A stretch of DNA of 64,000 nt from contig NC_090169.1 in assembly GCF_017916325.1 (NCBI RefSeq), forward strand, positions 686,001 through 750,000, given 5' to 3'. Below are positions 29,167-39,717 of this stretch, piece after piece; the first letter of the stretch is position 1, and each line of letters begins with the position of its first letter. Below the pieces are notes generated by a model that saw nothing but the letters and a program-made list of their open reading frames with translations, ran no database searches and was not told the DNA's origin. The position numbers and the translations under genes are program-made. This DNA comes from Leishmania martiniquensis (taxonomy: Eukaryota; Euglenozoa; Kinetoplastea; Trypanosomatida; Trypanosomatidae).

Positions 29167-31527
29167 TCACTGAGGACGGTGTCGGTCTTTTCGGAAAGGG
29201 TCGGGCGCCTGTTTGCTGGTCTTTAGGTCCATGTACCGCTTCAGCTTCTTTGTCGGCTTGAGGTGCGCATTCAGAAGCCCCTTCTGCTGCATCTCAAGCA
29301 CGACGGACGGGTTCCGCTCGACGTCCTGGGAAAGCTGCCTAGCGTGGTCGAAGCGACGCTGCTTGATCGGGATCGGCGTGTAGTCCTCCATCTGAAACTG
29401 CCGTATCGCCGGCTTGGAGAAGAACTCGCGCTTACGGTAGGCCATGTCCGGGTTTTCAGCTTGCACGATGTAGTGCTGCTGCACCGCATATTGAGGATCG
29501 AGGCCGTAAAGCTCCGGCTGCTTTGTGAAGCGCTCCACGTTCGTGGGCGGAACTTGCTGAAGATCATCGCCGATTACGTGATTACAGAAGTCGACGGAGA
29601 GGGCCTCGGCCACTTGCCGAACGCTCTTCGCCTCTTGCTTGTCGGTCACGACGTAGACCCATCCGACATTGCCCATGCGACCGGTGCGACCGCACATATG
29701 CAAGAAGCTCTGCCACGATGTCGGCGCGAAGCTGATGAAGACGTGAGAGACGAGTGGCAAGTCGACGCCGAATGCCTCGGACTCTTTCAACAGCAAAAAC
29801 TTCCAGTCGCCTTTGAACTCGCCCCCTCCGTATACCTCCGAGAAGAGCTTAACATCTGCGCCGAGCCCCCGAAGCTGGTGCCGCGCATGAAGAACGTCTT
29901 CACCGTCCGGAACAAAAAGAACGGCGCGACCGGGTATCGTCTCCCGTGCATTCCACAGCAGACGCACAAGGTAGGCGAAGCGATCCTCCTTATGGCCAAG
30001 AAAAAAGGAGAAGAGGCAGTGCAGAGTGGAGGGGATGCGCACGGCAGACAGTACTGTTGTTCGGGCCACCGGCTTCATGCACAGCGCCTGCAGATGATCC
30101 TTCAGCTTTCCATCTACGTCGGCGGAGACCATAGCGAGCTGCAGCACCGATCGAACGTGAGGGCCAGGCATCTGATGCAGCGTACCCAAGAGCAGCTCCG
30201 CGGCCAGTGGATTACGCAGCCGCTCCCGCACCGCCGCTACCGGCGCACTCTCCGGCAGCATCGTTACCTGCGCACCGACATCGTCCACGTACACGCGGCG
30301 AAGGTAGCCGAAGTCCTCGAATTCCATTTTCTTCTCAAAGAGAAGTTCACACATGACGTCGGCGGTCGAGATGAAGAGGCGAACGGGCCCCGGCGTACGC
30401 CGCAACCCGCGTCGAAGATGCGCATAGTACGACTCGTAGTCCTCCCTGTAAGTGCCGAGGAAGAGCCAGGAGTAGTCGTCGGCGGGTCGGTCGACAAGGG
30501 CGCCGCCGCCGGCTCGTCGACAGAGCGCTTTGATTGTGTCGTGCAGTTGCATGGCGCTCACCGTGTTCGCCGCCACGAGGACGTTCATGCCAGCGGCCTC
30601 ACTACGAACGCCCTGCAGCACAGCCAGCACCAGCGCCGAAGTTTTGCCGCTTCCCGTGACTCCGTTGAAGAGGATGTCGTTGTGGTCCTCGCAAAGTAGA
30701 GCCGCCAGCAGGCGAGCCTGGAGACGTGTAGGCACCGGCCCGTAAAGCTTCTCTGCAGCGGAGCTAATGAGCGGATCCAAGCCGAGCGCTGACCAGGAAG
30801 TTCCAGCCGCGTCACTTGACTCTGCAGGCCTGCGAAGGGCACCAGAGGCGGAGGGCGACACGGCGACGGCGTTGCAGGTCAGATCGCTTGAGAGAATCTG
30901 CCGAGCGCGAAGGCGAGCAGATTCTAGAACGGTTCCATCTGCATCCGCCTCGGTTATGATTTTACTGACAATAGACTGATCTCCGCAAAGGAGACTCGCC
31001 ATGAGGTCGAGTGAGTCATTGTCAACACTGCCCGTGCATTGGCTTCCCATCAGTGTTACAGCTTTGGGAGCGGAGCTGCTCACGGAGGCACTCGCTTGTC
31101 GCACTTCCGCTTCTACGGTGTCGAGAAGCATTGTCCCACCGCGACCTTCACAGGCAAACACGTGCTGCGGCGCCTCGCGTTGCGGCAGCAAGGCAAGCGG
31201 CTGCCGCTCCATCGTGCTGTACGTGGCTTCTGTCAGTTCCTTCTCCAGCGCCTCTTGCGAGATCCACAGCTTCTGACAGAAGCGATAGTAGTTGCCGTTG
31301 CGGTTACGCCATAGTCGGGTAACGAGTTTTCGGGTCTCAAACTGGTCCATGAGAGTGCGGACGCCTCCCGTCGTGTTCGACTGCACGACGGAGCGCACAG
31401 CGATAGCGAGAGAGGAAACACTTCTCAAGCGGTGCGCGCAGGACGCCCTCGAGCGCCGCAAAAGAGCTGTGCTGGCAGTAGCGCATTGCGGCCTGAGTAT
31501 TCGGAGAGGTGCGCCTCTTGAATGCAT
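29167..31527 (-). CDS. Divergent DEAD-box-type RNA helicase, probably mitochondrial
   Basis: The 786-residue protein starts at the ATG at 31525-31527; the longer frame begins with a GTG and passes through a T-rich stretch typical of a splicing tract. The first 45 residues are rich in Arg, Ala and Ser with almost no acidic residue, fitting a mitochondrial presequence. Helicase motifs appear in order: a Q-like region (GPVPTRLQARLL), motif I GVTGSGKT, motif II as VYVDDVGAQ in place of DEAD, motif III-like MVSADV, motif V FGVDLPLVSHVF and motif VI HMCGRTGRMG. Thus ATP binding and the arginine fingers look intact while the motif II Glu is replaced. Helicases of this kind in trypanosomatid mitochondria act in RNA editing, processing or ribosome assembly; which applies here cannot be read from sequence. 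Confidence 0.82.
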   Translation of the reverse strand: MHSRGAPLRILRPQCATASTALLRRSRASCAHRLRSVSSLAIAVRSVVQSNTTGGVRTLMDQFETRKLVTRLWRNRNGNYYRFCQKLWISQEALEKELTEATYSTMERQPLALLPQREAPQHVFACEGRGGTMLLDTVEAEVRQASASVSSSAPKAVTLMGSQCTGSVDNDSLDLMASLLCGDQSIVSKIITEADADGTVLESARLRARQILSSDLTCNAVAVSPSASGALRRPAESSDAAGTSWSALGLDPLISSAAEKLYGPVPTRLQARLLAALLCEDHNDILFNGVTGSGKTSALVLAVLQGVRSEAAGMNVLVAANTVSAMQLHDTIKALCRRAGGGALVDRPADDYSWLFLGTYREDYESYYAHLRRGLRRTPGPVRLFISTADVMCELLFEKKMEFEDFGYLRRVYVDDVGAQVTMLPESAPVAAVRERLRNPLAAELLLGTLHQMPGPHVRSVLQLAMVSADVDGKLKDHLQALCMKPVARTTVLSAVRIPSTLHCLFSFFLGHKEDRFAYLVRLLWNARETIPGRAVLFVPDGEDVLHARHQLRGLGADVKLFSEVYGGGEFKGDWKFLLLKESEAFGVDLPLVSHVFISFAPTSWQSFLHMCGRTGRMGNVGWVYVVTDKQEAKSVRQVAEALSVDFCNHVIGDDLQQVPPTNVERFTKQPELYGLDPQYAVQQHYIVQAENPDMAYRKREFFSKPAIRQFQMEDYTPIPIKQRRFDHARQLSQDVERNPSVVLEMQQKGLLNAHLKPTKKLKRYMDLKTSKQAPDPFRKDRHRPQ

Positions 31528-32526
31528 TGCGGCAGACAAGGGGAAGTGATGGCGTAACTCTGTGCAGGTGGAGCGGAGGATGCAAAAAAAAATAATGATA
31601 ATAATATTAAGGGAAGGCCTACGAGTCACATGCACGTAGGTGCCCCCATGCTGTGGATGCACCAGCAAGAAACAGACAGAACGGACAGAGGACGGAATCG
31701 AAGCTGAAAGGAGGGGGAGTGTGAGGGTGGGGGCGAACTGAGATCTTGGCACCGGTCTTTGGCTTGAAGCGATGCGCCAGACCTAGAGGACACGAGACAC
31801 AGTCGACCAGCATTTCCGTCACCAAAAAACCCCGTCAGCGATATCCTCAGACGACTTCGTGTCGATGTCATACTAATCATGTACGATTGCTACCGTGACC
31901 CGGTAAAGCACAACTTCCACCCTTTGGATGCTCACATCAGAGGTCTACTCACAATGAATTGAGAGAGAGAGCCGCACAGGCCCGCCAACGAAAAAAGGCA
32001 TCGCTCTGCGACATTCTGACGTATGGGTGGTGGTGGTGAGGGGGGGCGCGAACGCGGAAATTCTGTGGAGGAGAGGATTGACGCGAGTAGCCATCAGCTT
32101 CGGCGCTCCGTGAAAGATGGCAGAGAGGGTAAATGTGACAGCATTACTAAGAGAGGGAGAAGAAGAGGGGGGGCGCTACGGCTGGGGGCGGCATCGACTC
32201 GCAGAAATAGAGGAAGAGGCGGAAGATAGGAGGAAAAAGAAAAGCGATGCTTCATACGTGTAACGCCCCTTGCCGAGTACGATTCAACCCCTCCCCCCAC
32301 CTCCGCTCTCCTTCGTACCCATGCACGCATCGAAAATCGCGGCAACGTGCAGGCAGAGGCGAAGTATTCATACCGTCAAGAGGCCCCCACTGGAGGAGAG
32401 GTGGAAGGGCAGACTAATGGTGTCCGTAGTGGGTGTCCATAGATTTTAACCCTCCCTTGGCCACAGCGCACGTGAGAAGAGTGAACGCAACAGTGGACGT
32501 GAGCTCGCGATGGATCGGCTGAAACC
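31528..32526. other. Intergenic region upstream of the helicase
   Basis: No gene seen. A T-rich tract in the minus sense (31584-31594) followed by a CT-rich stretch and AG near 31560 is the likely helicase acceptor. Purine runs at about 32020-32230 belong to the probable UTR of the E2-like gene. Confidence 0.55.
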
Positions 32527-33027
32527 CTAGGTGCGTGAGTCTCTAGCGCGCGTGCTTTGGACGTGCTTTTGGAACTCCTCCGGCGTTGCGGTGGCCATTA
32601 TGCAGGCTGCCGTTTCATTCAGCACAGCGTAGCTCTTGTACTCAAGGAAAATGGCCCTCACCACATGCGCCACAACCTCCGTTACTGGCGTGGTTGGCTT
32701 CCAGTCATCGTTCTGCAAGAGCCCTTCGCATACGGCGCCATCGTCGGATACCATAGGGTTGAAGATGCGGGTGAGAACGCGCACCGCCGGCGGTTTGAAA
32801 GGGTAATCGTGCTGAGAGAGGGTGAACAAGATATCGTAGGTGGTGCCGTTGTAGATACTCTCGATGGGTGGCATGACACGAACGCGCCAGTGAAACGCGT
32901 CACCGTGCAATGTGCCGCCGTGCTCATCAGCCATGTCCACCGCACTGACGGCGGAGCTACCGCTGTCAGCCAGCTCTTTTAGGCGAGCGAAATCCATGTA
33001 TGCCCGCCGTAAGGCTCGCGCCGACAT
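32527..33027 (-). CDS. Ubiquitin-conjugating (E2)-like protein, UBE2M/UBE2L3-like
   Basis: The 166-residue protein has a complete UBC fold: an N-terminal helix, the strand FHWRVRVMPP with SIYNGTTYDILFTL, DYPFKPPAVRVLTRIF, the active-site segment GAVCEGLL with the catalytic Cys, then DDWKPTTPV and C-terminal helices. DWKP and FLEYKSYAVLNETAA resemble the corresponding parts of UBE2M/Ubc12 (the NEDD8 E2) and UBE2L3. The usual HPN triplet before the active-site loop is replaced: where relatives read YHPN, this reads FNPM, so the Asn that stabilises the oxyanion is absent. The Cys remains, so it may still accept a modifier, perhaps slowly or with a different specificity. The start is the ATG at 33025-33027. 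Confidence 0.85.
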   Translation of the reverse strand: MSARALRRAYMDFARLKELADSGSSAVSAVDMADEHGGTLHGDAFHWRVRVMPPIESIYNGTTYDILFTLSQHDYPFKPPAVRVLTRIFNPMVSDDGAVCEGLLQNDDWKPTTPVTEVVAHVVRAIFLEYKSYAVLNETAACIMATATPEEFQKHVQSTRARDSRT

Positions 33028-35867
33028 GACTCAAAGACCGATAGAAGCCACACGTGAGAAGCGAGAAGCCTACTAGCGGCACATAAGAAATGCACGCGAC
33101 ACAAGCCACTTAACTTAGTAAAAAAACGAGTGGATATCGAAGGAACACATGAGGCGCCAGATGAGTGCAGAGCGGAGGGCGCGAGCGCATTCCGCCTGCC
33201 GGTCGTATGCGTGCGTGAGCGCCCTTGTCCACCATCGGTAAATCACCAGAAGTTATTGTTGATGGCATGATACCCGTAGCACTTGTGGCGATTGTGCACA
33301 ATTCCACGACGCGTTCCCGCCTGCGTCTTCCGCCGACTGGATCTTCAACTTCAGGTTCTTTTTTATCCGACCGACCAACATCCTCGCTGGGAAAACGTTG
33401 AGATGATTACGTAAAAAGGATAGAGGATGGGCGATGAGGAGATCGTCAGTGCTCACTGCGGGCCGTGCCACCGGGAGAACGCGTCGACATCTGTCGTTTC
33501 AGTCCGAAAGGGCCGACTGACCAAATCTCGTTCTACTTTCCTGCATCCAGAAGCTAAGATTTACTTCAAGTCGCTCTGAATAGAACAATGGTCGAGCACC
33601 TTCACCTCATACCAGGGCAATGATGAATTCCACGACTGGTCACGTTCCCTGCCCACAGACCCTCTCCCGCATCTCCTCCACTCTCACGCACGCAGTTCAC
33701 GACGCGAGGCGAAGCGTACCTTGACTGCCCATTCACTGCTGCGCCTCCTCCTCGACGTCGAAGGCCCTTATCCACCTTCCTTGATAAATAATGCCGAAGA
33801 GCATATAAACTCAGCTCCGTCCACGTGCACAGCCCCCCTCCCCTACCCCACCTTAACAATGCAGAAGAACCAATATGAAACGGTGAGCTTACCGCACAAT
33901 CGAACGTCTCTATTCTCGAAACACAGGGCACCAAAGCAACCACCACCAGTCGCCGATGATGATCTCGGATTACGCCGTGGAGCATATCATTCCTTACTTC
34001 ACACATCTGCGCCGACACACACCTACCCACACACACACACACGCAGACGCACACATATATATTTGCATATGCATCCCAGTGCACAGTTGCACCGACGCCC
34101 GTGTGCGCGCACGGCGTGCCCTCTGCCCTTGCTGTGGGAGCACAGGGAGGAGCGTGGTCGAGGGAGGGGAGCTAAGGGAGGCGCGGCAATGGCGGCAGCG
34201 TCCCCGCCGCCGGGGGACACGAGTAGGACGAGAAAAGCAGCAATGGGAGAGGGAAGGGAACAAGCGCGCGCGGGAAGAGCCGCAGCGCAGGGGAGGCGAG
34301 GCGCCACCCAAACTGAGGCGAGCGAAAGAGAACGAAAAAAAAAAAGCACAGACGCACACTCTGTGTCCTCAGGCGAAGGCGACGAGGCGCCCTCGGCGAG
34401 CGAAAGACGTGAGGCGCACCTCCGGCGGGCGCGCTCTTCGGAGCTACGCGCTCATCACCGCGCGCTCGTCTGTCGGCCGCAGTTATGCATGCACACACCC
34501 ACACCCCGTCCCCGCCTGTCGTTCCACGGCAAGCGGGCCCGCAAGTCCCCGCGTATGCGGCCAAGGATCACTGGCCCTGCCTCAGAGTCCTGCTCGAGGG
34601 CGCCAGCCGTCACGTCTGCCGGAACGTCAACGGCGGTCGTGGTGGTGGCGGCGGCCTAGGCGCATGCACGGGGGGCATTGAGGAGCACGTTCGCCAGCTT
34701 CAGACCAGGGCCCTGTGAGGCGCCCTGCCCAGCCGGCACGCCACGCCTCCCACACCCGTCGCACCCCATAAGCTGCACACCATAATATGCCGTGAAGACT
34801 CTTCACGGCGGAGTCTGGCGCACACAATGGCGCGGTTCAGCAAGGCAAAAGATGCGATGGCAACCAAAAGAAAAAAAGCAGGCAAAAGAGAGACCGGCGA
34901 TGCCAAACGAATCACAGTTGAACGCGCACAACGAGCGCACGCACAGGCAGGCTCGAGTGAAAGGGACAGCAAACAGCGTGGCCGTGCTGCTCACGACTGT
35001 TTCCGTGCCCAACGCCTCTTTCCGCTCCGCGCCCCTACTCCACTGTCTCGGTGTGTGCGTCTGTGTGCGTGTGTGTGTGTGCCTCGTCTCCTCCGGTGCA
35101 ACGCTCTTTTGCTGCAGGCTCTGCTGCGCCGCTGCGCTGCTTTTTCCTCTCTACTCCATCGTCCCCGACAGCCTCGTTCGCCGGCACAGTGAGAGAGGCA
35201 CACACGCACACACACATAACGCACCCCCGTACACACACCTACGCACAGACAGACCACGCGGCTCTGGCCTGGGGAGGCACGCGAGACGTCGAAGCCGAAA
35301 ACAGCGGCGGTGAAAACGGGGAGCAGCAGGTGCGCACATAGCATGAGGAAAACAAACAGCAGTCACGAGGGAGGGCTAGTAGAGGCTGTGCGCGCACTTT
35401 ACCTCCCCTCCCATGTGGCTGCGGTACTCGTGTCCCCTCGTCTCCGCCCCAGCAGCGCGCGGGGGCAGGGAAGTCGCTGACGAAGGGGACGGTCAAGCCT
35501 ATGAGGGAGGGGAGGGGAAGGGGGCCGCAAGGATACGCGCACCCGCACACAAAGCACTCTCCGTGATAGCCCCAGAAAAACAGGAGGCACGCGCGGCCCG
35601 ACTGCAGAGTGTCGAAGGAGGCGGGGGCAGCGGAAACGCAGCCCAAGCAGCGAGGAAGGCACGCCGCTGAACGGCAGAGGCGCGAGTCCGAAGCCCTCGT
35701 ACCCGTCTCTCACGCCCCGACATTAGTTACACGAGCTCTGGCACGAGAACCGCTGTGACGCGCGAGCGCGGCTACAAAGCGTGCTCTCCGCTTTCCTCTC
35801 TTCTTCTTTCCCACTTCTCGCCTCGCCTATGGCCTGCCAGGGCTCCGATCTCAGCGCAAGCGCTGGC
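33028..35867. other. Long intergenic region downstream of the amastin pseudogene
   Basis: About 2.8 kb without an intact gene. It contains CA tracts near 34016-34062, TG tracts near 35048-35084, a GC-rich block (about 34380-34790) that may be degenerate retroposon sequence, and a near-palindrome at 34789-34809. In Leishmania the 3' UTRs of amastins often carry regulatory SIDER2 elements, which is why the GC-rich block is noted. Its match to the other SIDER-like repeats here is weak. Confidence 0.45.
34789..34809. repeat. 21-nt near-perfect palindrome
   Basis: GCCGTGAAGA and its exact complement flank a single C, so the whole 21 nt reads almost the same on both strands. Function unknown. Confidence 0.6.
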
Positions 35868-36395
35868 CTAGTACGGCAGCAGGAGGAAGACGATGTTGAC
35901 GATATTCAGGCATCAAGCAATCAGTAAGAGAATGAAGCCGGCACCATAGCTGAAGGTCGCCTTCAGTCGCTCGCAGCGCGGGCCGTCGTCTGTGCGGCAG
36001 GCCTCCACTATGAGCGCCCAGGTGATGCACATGGTGAAGGCGCCACCGATGTTGAGTCCCACGCAAGCCCAGCGGAAAAACATCTTGCAGAGCAGCACAA
36101 GGATGCCAAAGACGAGGGCTGCGCCGTGCACAAGGACGGAGAGGACAGCGAACGCCTCAGCAGCCCGGAAACTGTGGCGGCGACCCGGGCAAGCTTCAAG
36201 CAGCGTGTACACCCAGAAGTCCTAGCGGGTACTGATGCGCCCTGGTTTCAAGCCCCACAAGGTCAAGCACCGCCTGCCGTCGATTCGAGCCACGTACTCG
36301 CTCCGAGGCATCTGCATTGACGCCCCCGCCAGCATAAGAGCGAACGCGATGAATTGGAGGATCACGCAGAGAAAGAGGCCGATCTTGCACTCCAT
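35868..36395 (-). pseudogene. Amastin pseudogene
   Basis: From the ATG at 36393-36395 the minus frame reads as an amastin, a small surface glycoprotein with four membrane helices found in Leishmania and T. cruzi. Visible are the first helix (CKIGLFLCVILQFIAFALML), the signature start CLTLWGLK, a second helix (EAFAVLSVLVHGAALVFGIL), a third (WACVGLNIGGAFTMCITWAL), the extracytoplasmic TDDGPRC segment and a final helix. A TAG interrupts the frame soon after the signature (about codon 58). A TGA falls in the last helix, where family members usually have Trp. The signature also lacks its second Cys. After the TGA the reading continues NIVNIVFLLLPY to a TAG at 35868-35870, so there is no frameshift, only stops. 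A truncated product is possible, but not a normal amastin. Confidence 0.88.
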
Positions 36396-39300
36396 CTTCG
36401 ATTCCTAACGCCCAAGACCCTGACAGAGGCCGCAGTGGCGGTCCGCAGGATGGCAAAAGGACGCGGGCCCAGGCTGGCGCAACGCAGCCGACAGGGCGGG
36501 AGGCAGAGGCGGTAGGTGAAAGGGAGAGTAAGGGCGAGAGCTAGAGCGCCAAGCCACGGGAAAGCAATGTCTTGCTTGCCGTTGCATGTGTGTGCGCGCG
36601 TTGTTGGCGTGTATGTGTGCAGGCGCGTTTCGGATGCAGGTGAAGAACGAAAGAGGGACAAAGAGGGAGAAAGGGGGGACGTGTCTGGGTATGGAGAAGG
36701 GGAACAGGCAGCACAACTGGGATGGCGAGGCGTGCGCAGCACGAGCACATGCGCCACCTGTGGCCATGAGCCGCGCAAGGAGCAGAGAGAGGTAAGTCAT
36801 GGTGGCAAAAGGGTGTGAAATAAGTTCAGTTGCTTGCCAGTCTCTGCCACCGTTGAGAGGAGCTTTCCGCTTTTCGTTCGCAACTAAGCGGCAGCTGCTC
36901 TTCTGTTTCAAGCACAGCGCACGTCAGTAGGCCCTTTTCCCGGGCGTCCGCCGGTATTTTTTCCTTTTCCCCCAGTCTCCACGTGCGTTACAGAGAATTA
37001 TGTCGTCATGACGTACGTATGCAGCATCCGGAGAGTCGGCGCGCCGGAGAGGGGACGGGTGTGGGGTGGCGCGCCCATATAGATAGGGCTGCGTGTGTGA
37101 AGAGGACGGAGCAGGGGATGTCCCGAAAGGGCCGGGCAGACGTAATAACGCATAATTCGTTGTTGGGCGCTTCGATACGAGTGGGGCAGCATCGAGGAGG
37201 ACAAGGCGCCACCGCTGCTGAGAGGGTCTCCGTCCTCACTTACCTCCTCCTTCTCCTGCTCCGCCCCCCTCCAAGCACAGGCGTCCTTGGAGTCGCAGTG
37301 CAGGGGCGCCGTCAGAAAGGCAGCTCGCCGGCCGCTGCAACATCGCATGTGGGTAAGCGCTACCCCACCCCCTCACCTTGAAAACGGGCTAGGCTTTCTG
37401 TCCCTTAGGCGTGGCCACAAGAAGCTGCACCTCTTCGTGTCGTGCGCGCCGTGCAAGAGGAAGATGGCGATGACTGCCGTCTCGGCGTGACGTGCCGTGG
37501 ACGGGGCGGCGCTCGCACTAGTGGGGCCTGCGAAGGGGCCGGTTCTGCTCCTTCTGGGCCGCACCCGCCTGCGTCCCTCTCCGCACTCACGTAGGGCGAG
37601 TGGGTGAGGGGGGCCTGCCCTGTGCGCCTGGGAGGGTGGGCGGCGCACGTCGAGCCACGGTCTCGTCAGGAGGCCTCGGCAGCGCCCATGAAAGCATGCA
37701 GGCATTCACTCCCCGGGAGCAACGCACGCGTGCGCCTCTCATTGGACCTCGTCTGGGGTCACTGCGCGCTTCAGCACCGCTTTCGAATTGACCAGCCTGT
37801 GCAGTTGGCAGTGCCCGAAGCGCCTCGCGGGCACGATTACATACCACGCTGCGCCTCACGGCATGCCGTCACAAGGGCTTCTCGCAGGTCACCGGCCCCC
37901 CCCAGCACCCCCCCACAACAGAGGCTGTGGAGCGCACGGGACGGCAGGGGCGACCTTCGTCGCGAAACTGCGCAGCAGGACCCCCCTCTTCTCTTTGCAC
38001 GGTGGGCTCCTGCAGCGGCGGGTGGCAAGGTGTGGTAGCATGATGTGCAGGCAGTCTACTGCCTCGTACTCTGCCGGCGTGGGCCTGCCCCTTCCCCCTC
38101 CCCCCGCCACGCCTGTGCTTGCTGCAAAGGGTGCCCGGCGAGGGGCTGTGTCCGACATGCCACGGAAGGTTCGCGCGCCGTTGGAGGCCCGAGCCACTCC
38201 TCGTTTCGCACATGGATGCGTGCGCGCTGGTGTGTGGTGACGCGCATGTCCCTCGCGCCGCATGGGCTCTCCCCGTCAGGTGTGTAGAACTGCCGCCCCG
38301 CAGTGCCCCCCCGATGGGCACCCGTATAGGCGCGTGACGCGCAGACGCGTGCCTCGCCATGGGCCTCTGTCGCTTGGTACACCCGCGCTTGCAAAGGGCG
38401 CGCGGGCGCTGGAGAGGAGGCGGTGCTGCTGCCGCTGCGCACCGAGCCATCTGCCTCCTCCTGCGGCGCACGCCGCGACGCCCTCCGCGCGCTCTGCTGA
38501 CATCGAGAGGAGGCGGGGGACGGAAAGACGGCGAGCCCCTGCTCCGCCGACAAGGAGCATCGCCCTGAAGCGGGCACCGCCTGGTGCTGGCCGCGCACCA
38601 CGTATCGAGGGGGAGGGACAGGACGCGCCCTCTATACGCAGGGCTGGATTCGGTGGCTGACGGCTCATTACGGATTATCGAGGTGTGGCGGCGGCACGAC
38701 ACGGCAAATGAAGCTTGAGTGCATAGGCGCCAACCTGTCGAACCGCGTGTTGTGGAATAGAGGTCGGCTTCGTGAAAAGAGTCGCTCAGGAATCCTTCTT
38801 GAAGGGGTGCAGAGCAGCATCATGGCGTTTCTTAGGTGCGGGAACGTTGATGTCGGCATCTTTTTCTTGGGTACCTGCGGCACTAGTCAAAGCCTCGCGA
38901 TCAGTGCTGCGGATGAGAGAGCAGAGGATCCATGCCCAGAGAAAGTGTGGTTGGGCAGCGAATTTCTGAAGCTCATGGAGTGCGCACCGGTGATCGGTGT
39001 ACTTGTGGGCTACCGCCGCAACACAGGACTGCACGAGGGATGGCGACACCAAAGAAGCCCATGCCTCTCTTCCTCTGCGTCATCGGAGGTGATGAATTCA
39101 ATGGCAGCGGCAAATAGACGCTACACGGCAGCAGCCACAGCCGGGCTTATCATACGTATACATCTGGGGCAGCGATTCCTACGATGTGAGAGGCCGTAGA
39201 TAGTCAGGCTGAAAAACGCAGCCTCATAGAATAGCAGAACTTCGATGCACTGCTCGTGTAGGCGGTGGTGTGGAGGGGGGCCACGTGCCCGCTGGCGTGT

Positions 39301-39717
39301 GACAAAGCGAAATACAGGAAAGGAAAAAGGTGTGAGAAGTAGCCGACCGCACGAGCACTCCCAAAACAGCCCTCTCCCACGCGCGCACGCATTTCTCAGC
39401 GATCGACCACCAAAGCTCCAACGCGAGAGCGCGATTGCGTCAGTCATTCGGCAGCGCCTCTTCCGTCCTCTGTGCTTCTGCACTGCCACCGAGCGATCAA
39501 CGACTCAGATGATCTGCAGCTGAGGGCGACGATATCTAGAAACTTTTCAAAAAAAAAGGGTAGCATCTGATGAGACTATCGAACCAATTACTTGAAAACG
39601 TTTTCTCCCGCAACATCAACGCGCGACCGCCAGAAGAGGGAGGAAGGGGTAAGAAGGGTTAACCGCACACACACGCGCACATGCGCGCAGATTCACCAAC
39701 GAGTTCTGCCACCTTTA
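36396..39717. other. Long GC-rich intergenic region with degenerate repeats
   Basis: About 3.3 kb without an intact gene. A GC-rich block (about 37480-38640) contains TCAGGGCGATG in the minus sense at 38558-38568, an 11-nt match to the SIDER-like core found elsewhere here, and may be an old degraded element. At about 38960-39245 the minus strand shows two amastin-like pieces in different frames. A 163-codon plus ORF at 38708-39199 overlaps these and is not considered a gene. Confidence 0.45.
38960..39245 (-). pseudogene. Possible second, badly degraded amastin remnant
   Basis: In one minus frame FYEAAFFSLTIYGL (near 39200-39240) resembles the second-helix region of amastins. About 65 codons further on, in a different frame, is HKYTDHRCALHELQKFAA, then a hydrophobic WAWILCSLI, resembling the TDDGPRC loop and last helix. 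Order and spacing fit an amastin with indels. The match is by eye and weak. Confidence 0.22.

Noticed and set aside
29263..30699. 478-codon plus-strand frame opposite the helicase
   Set aside because: Antisense shadow; all helicase motifs are in the minus frame.
38708..39199. 163-codon plus-strand frame
   Set aside because: Wrong strand for the unit, no recognisable domain, and it overlaps minus-strand amastin-like pieces.
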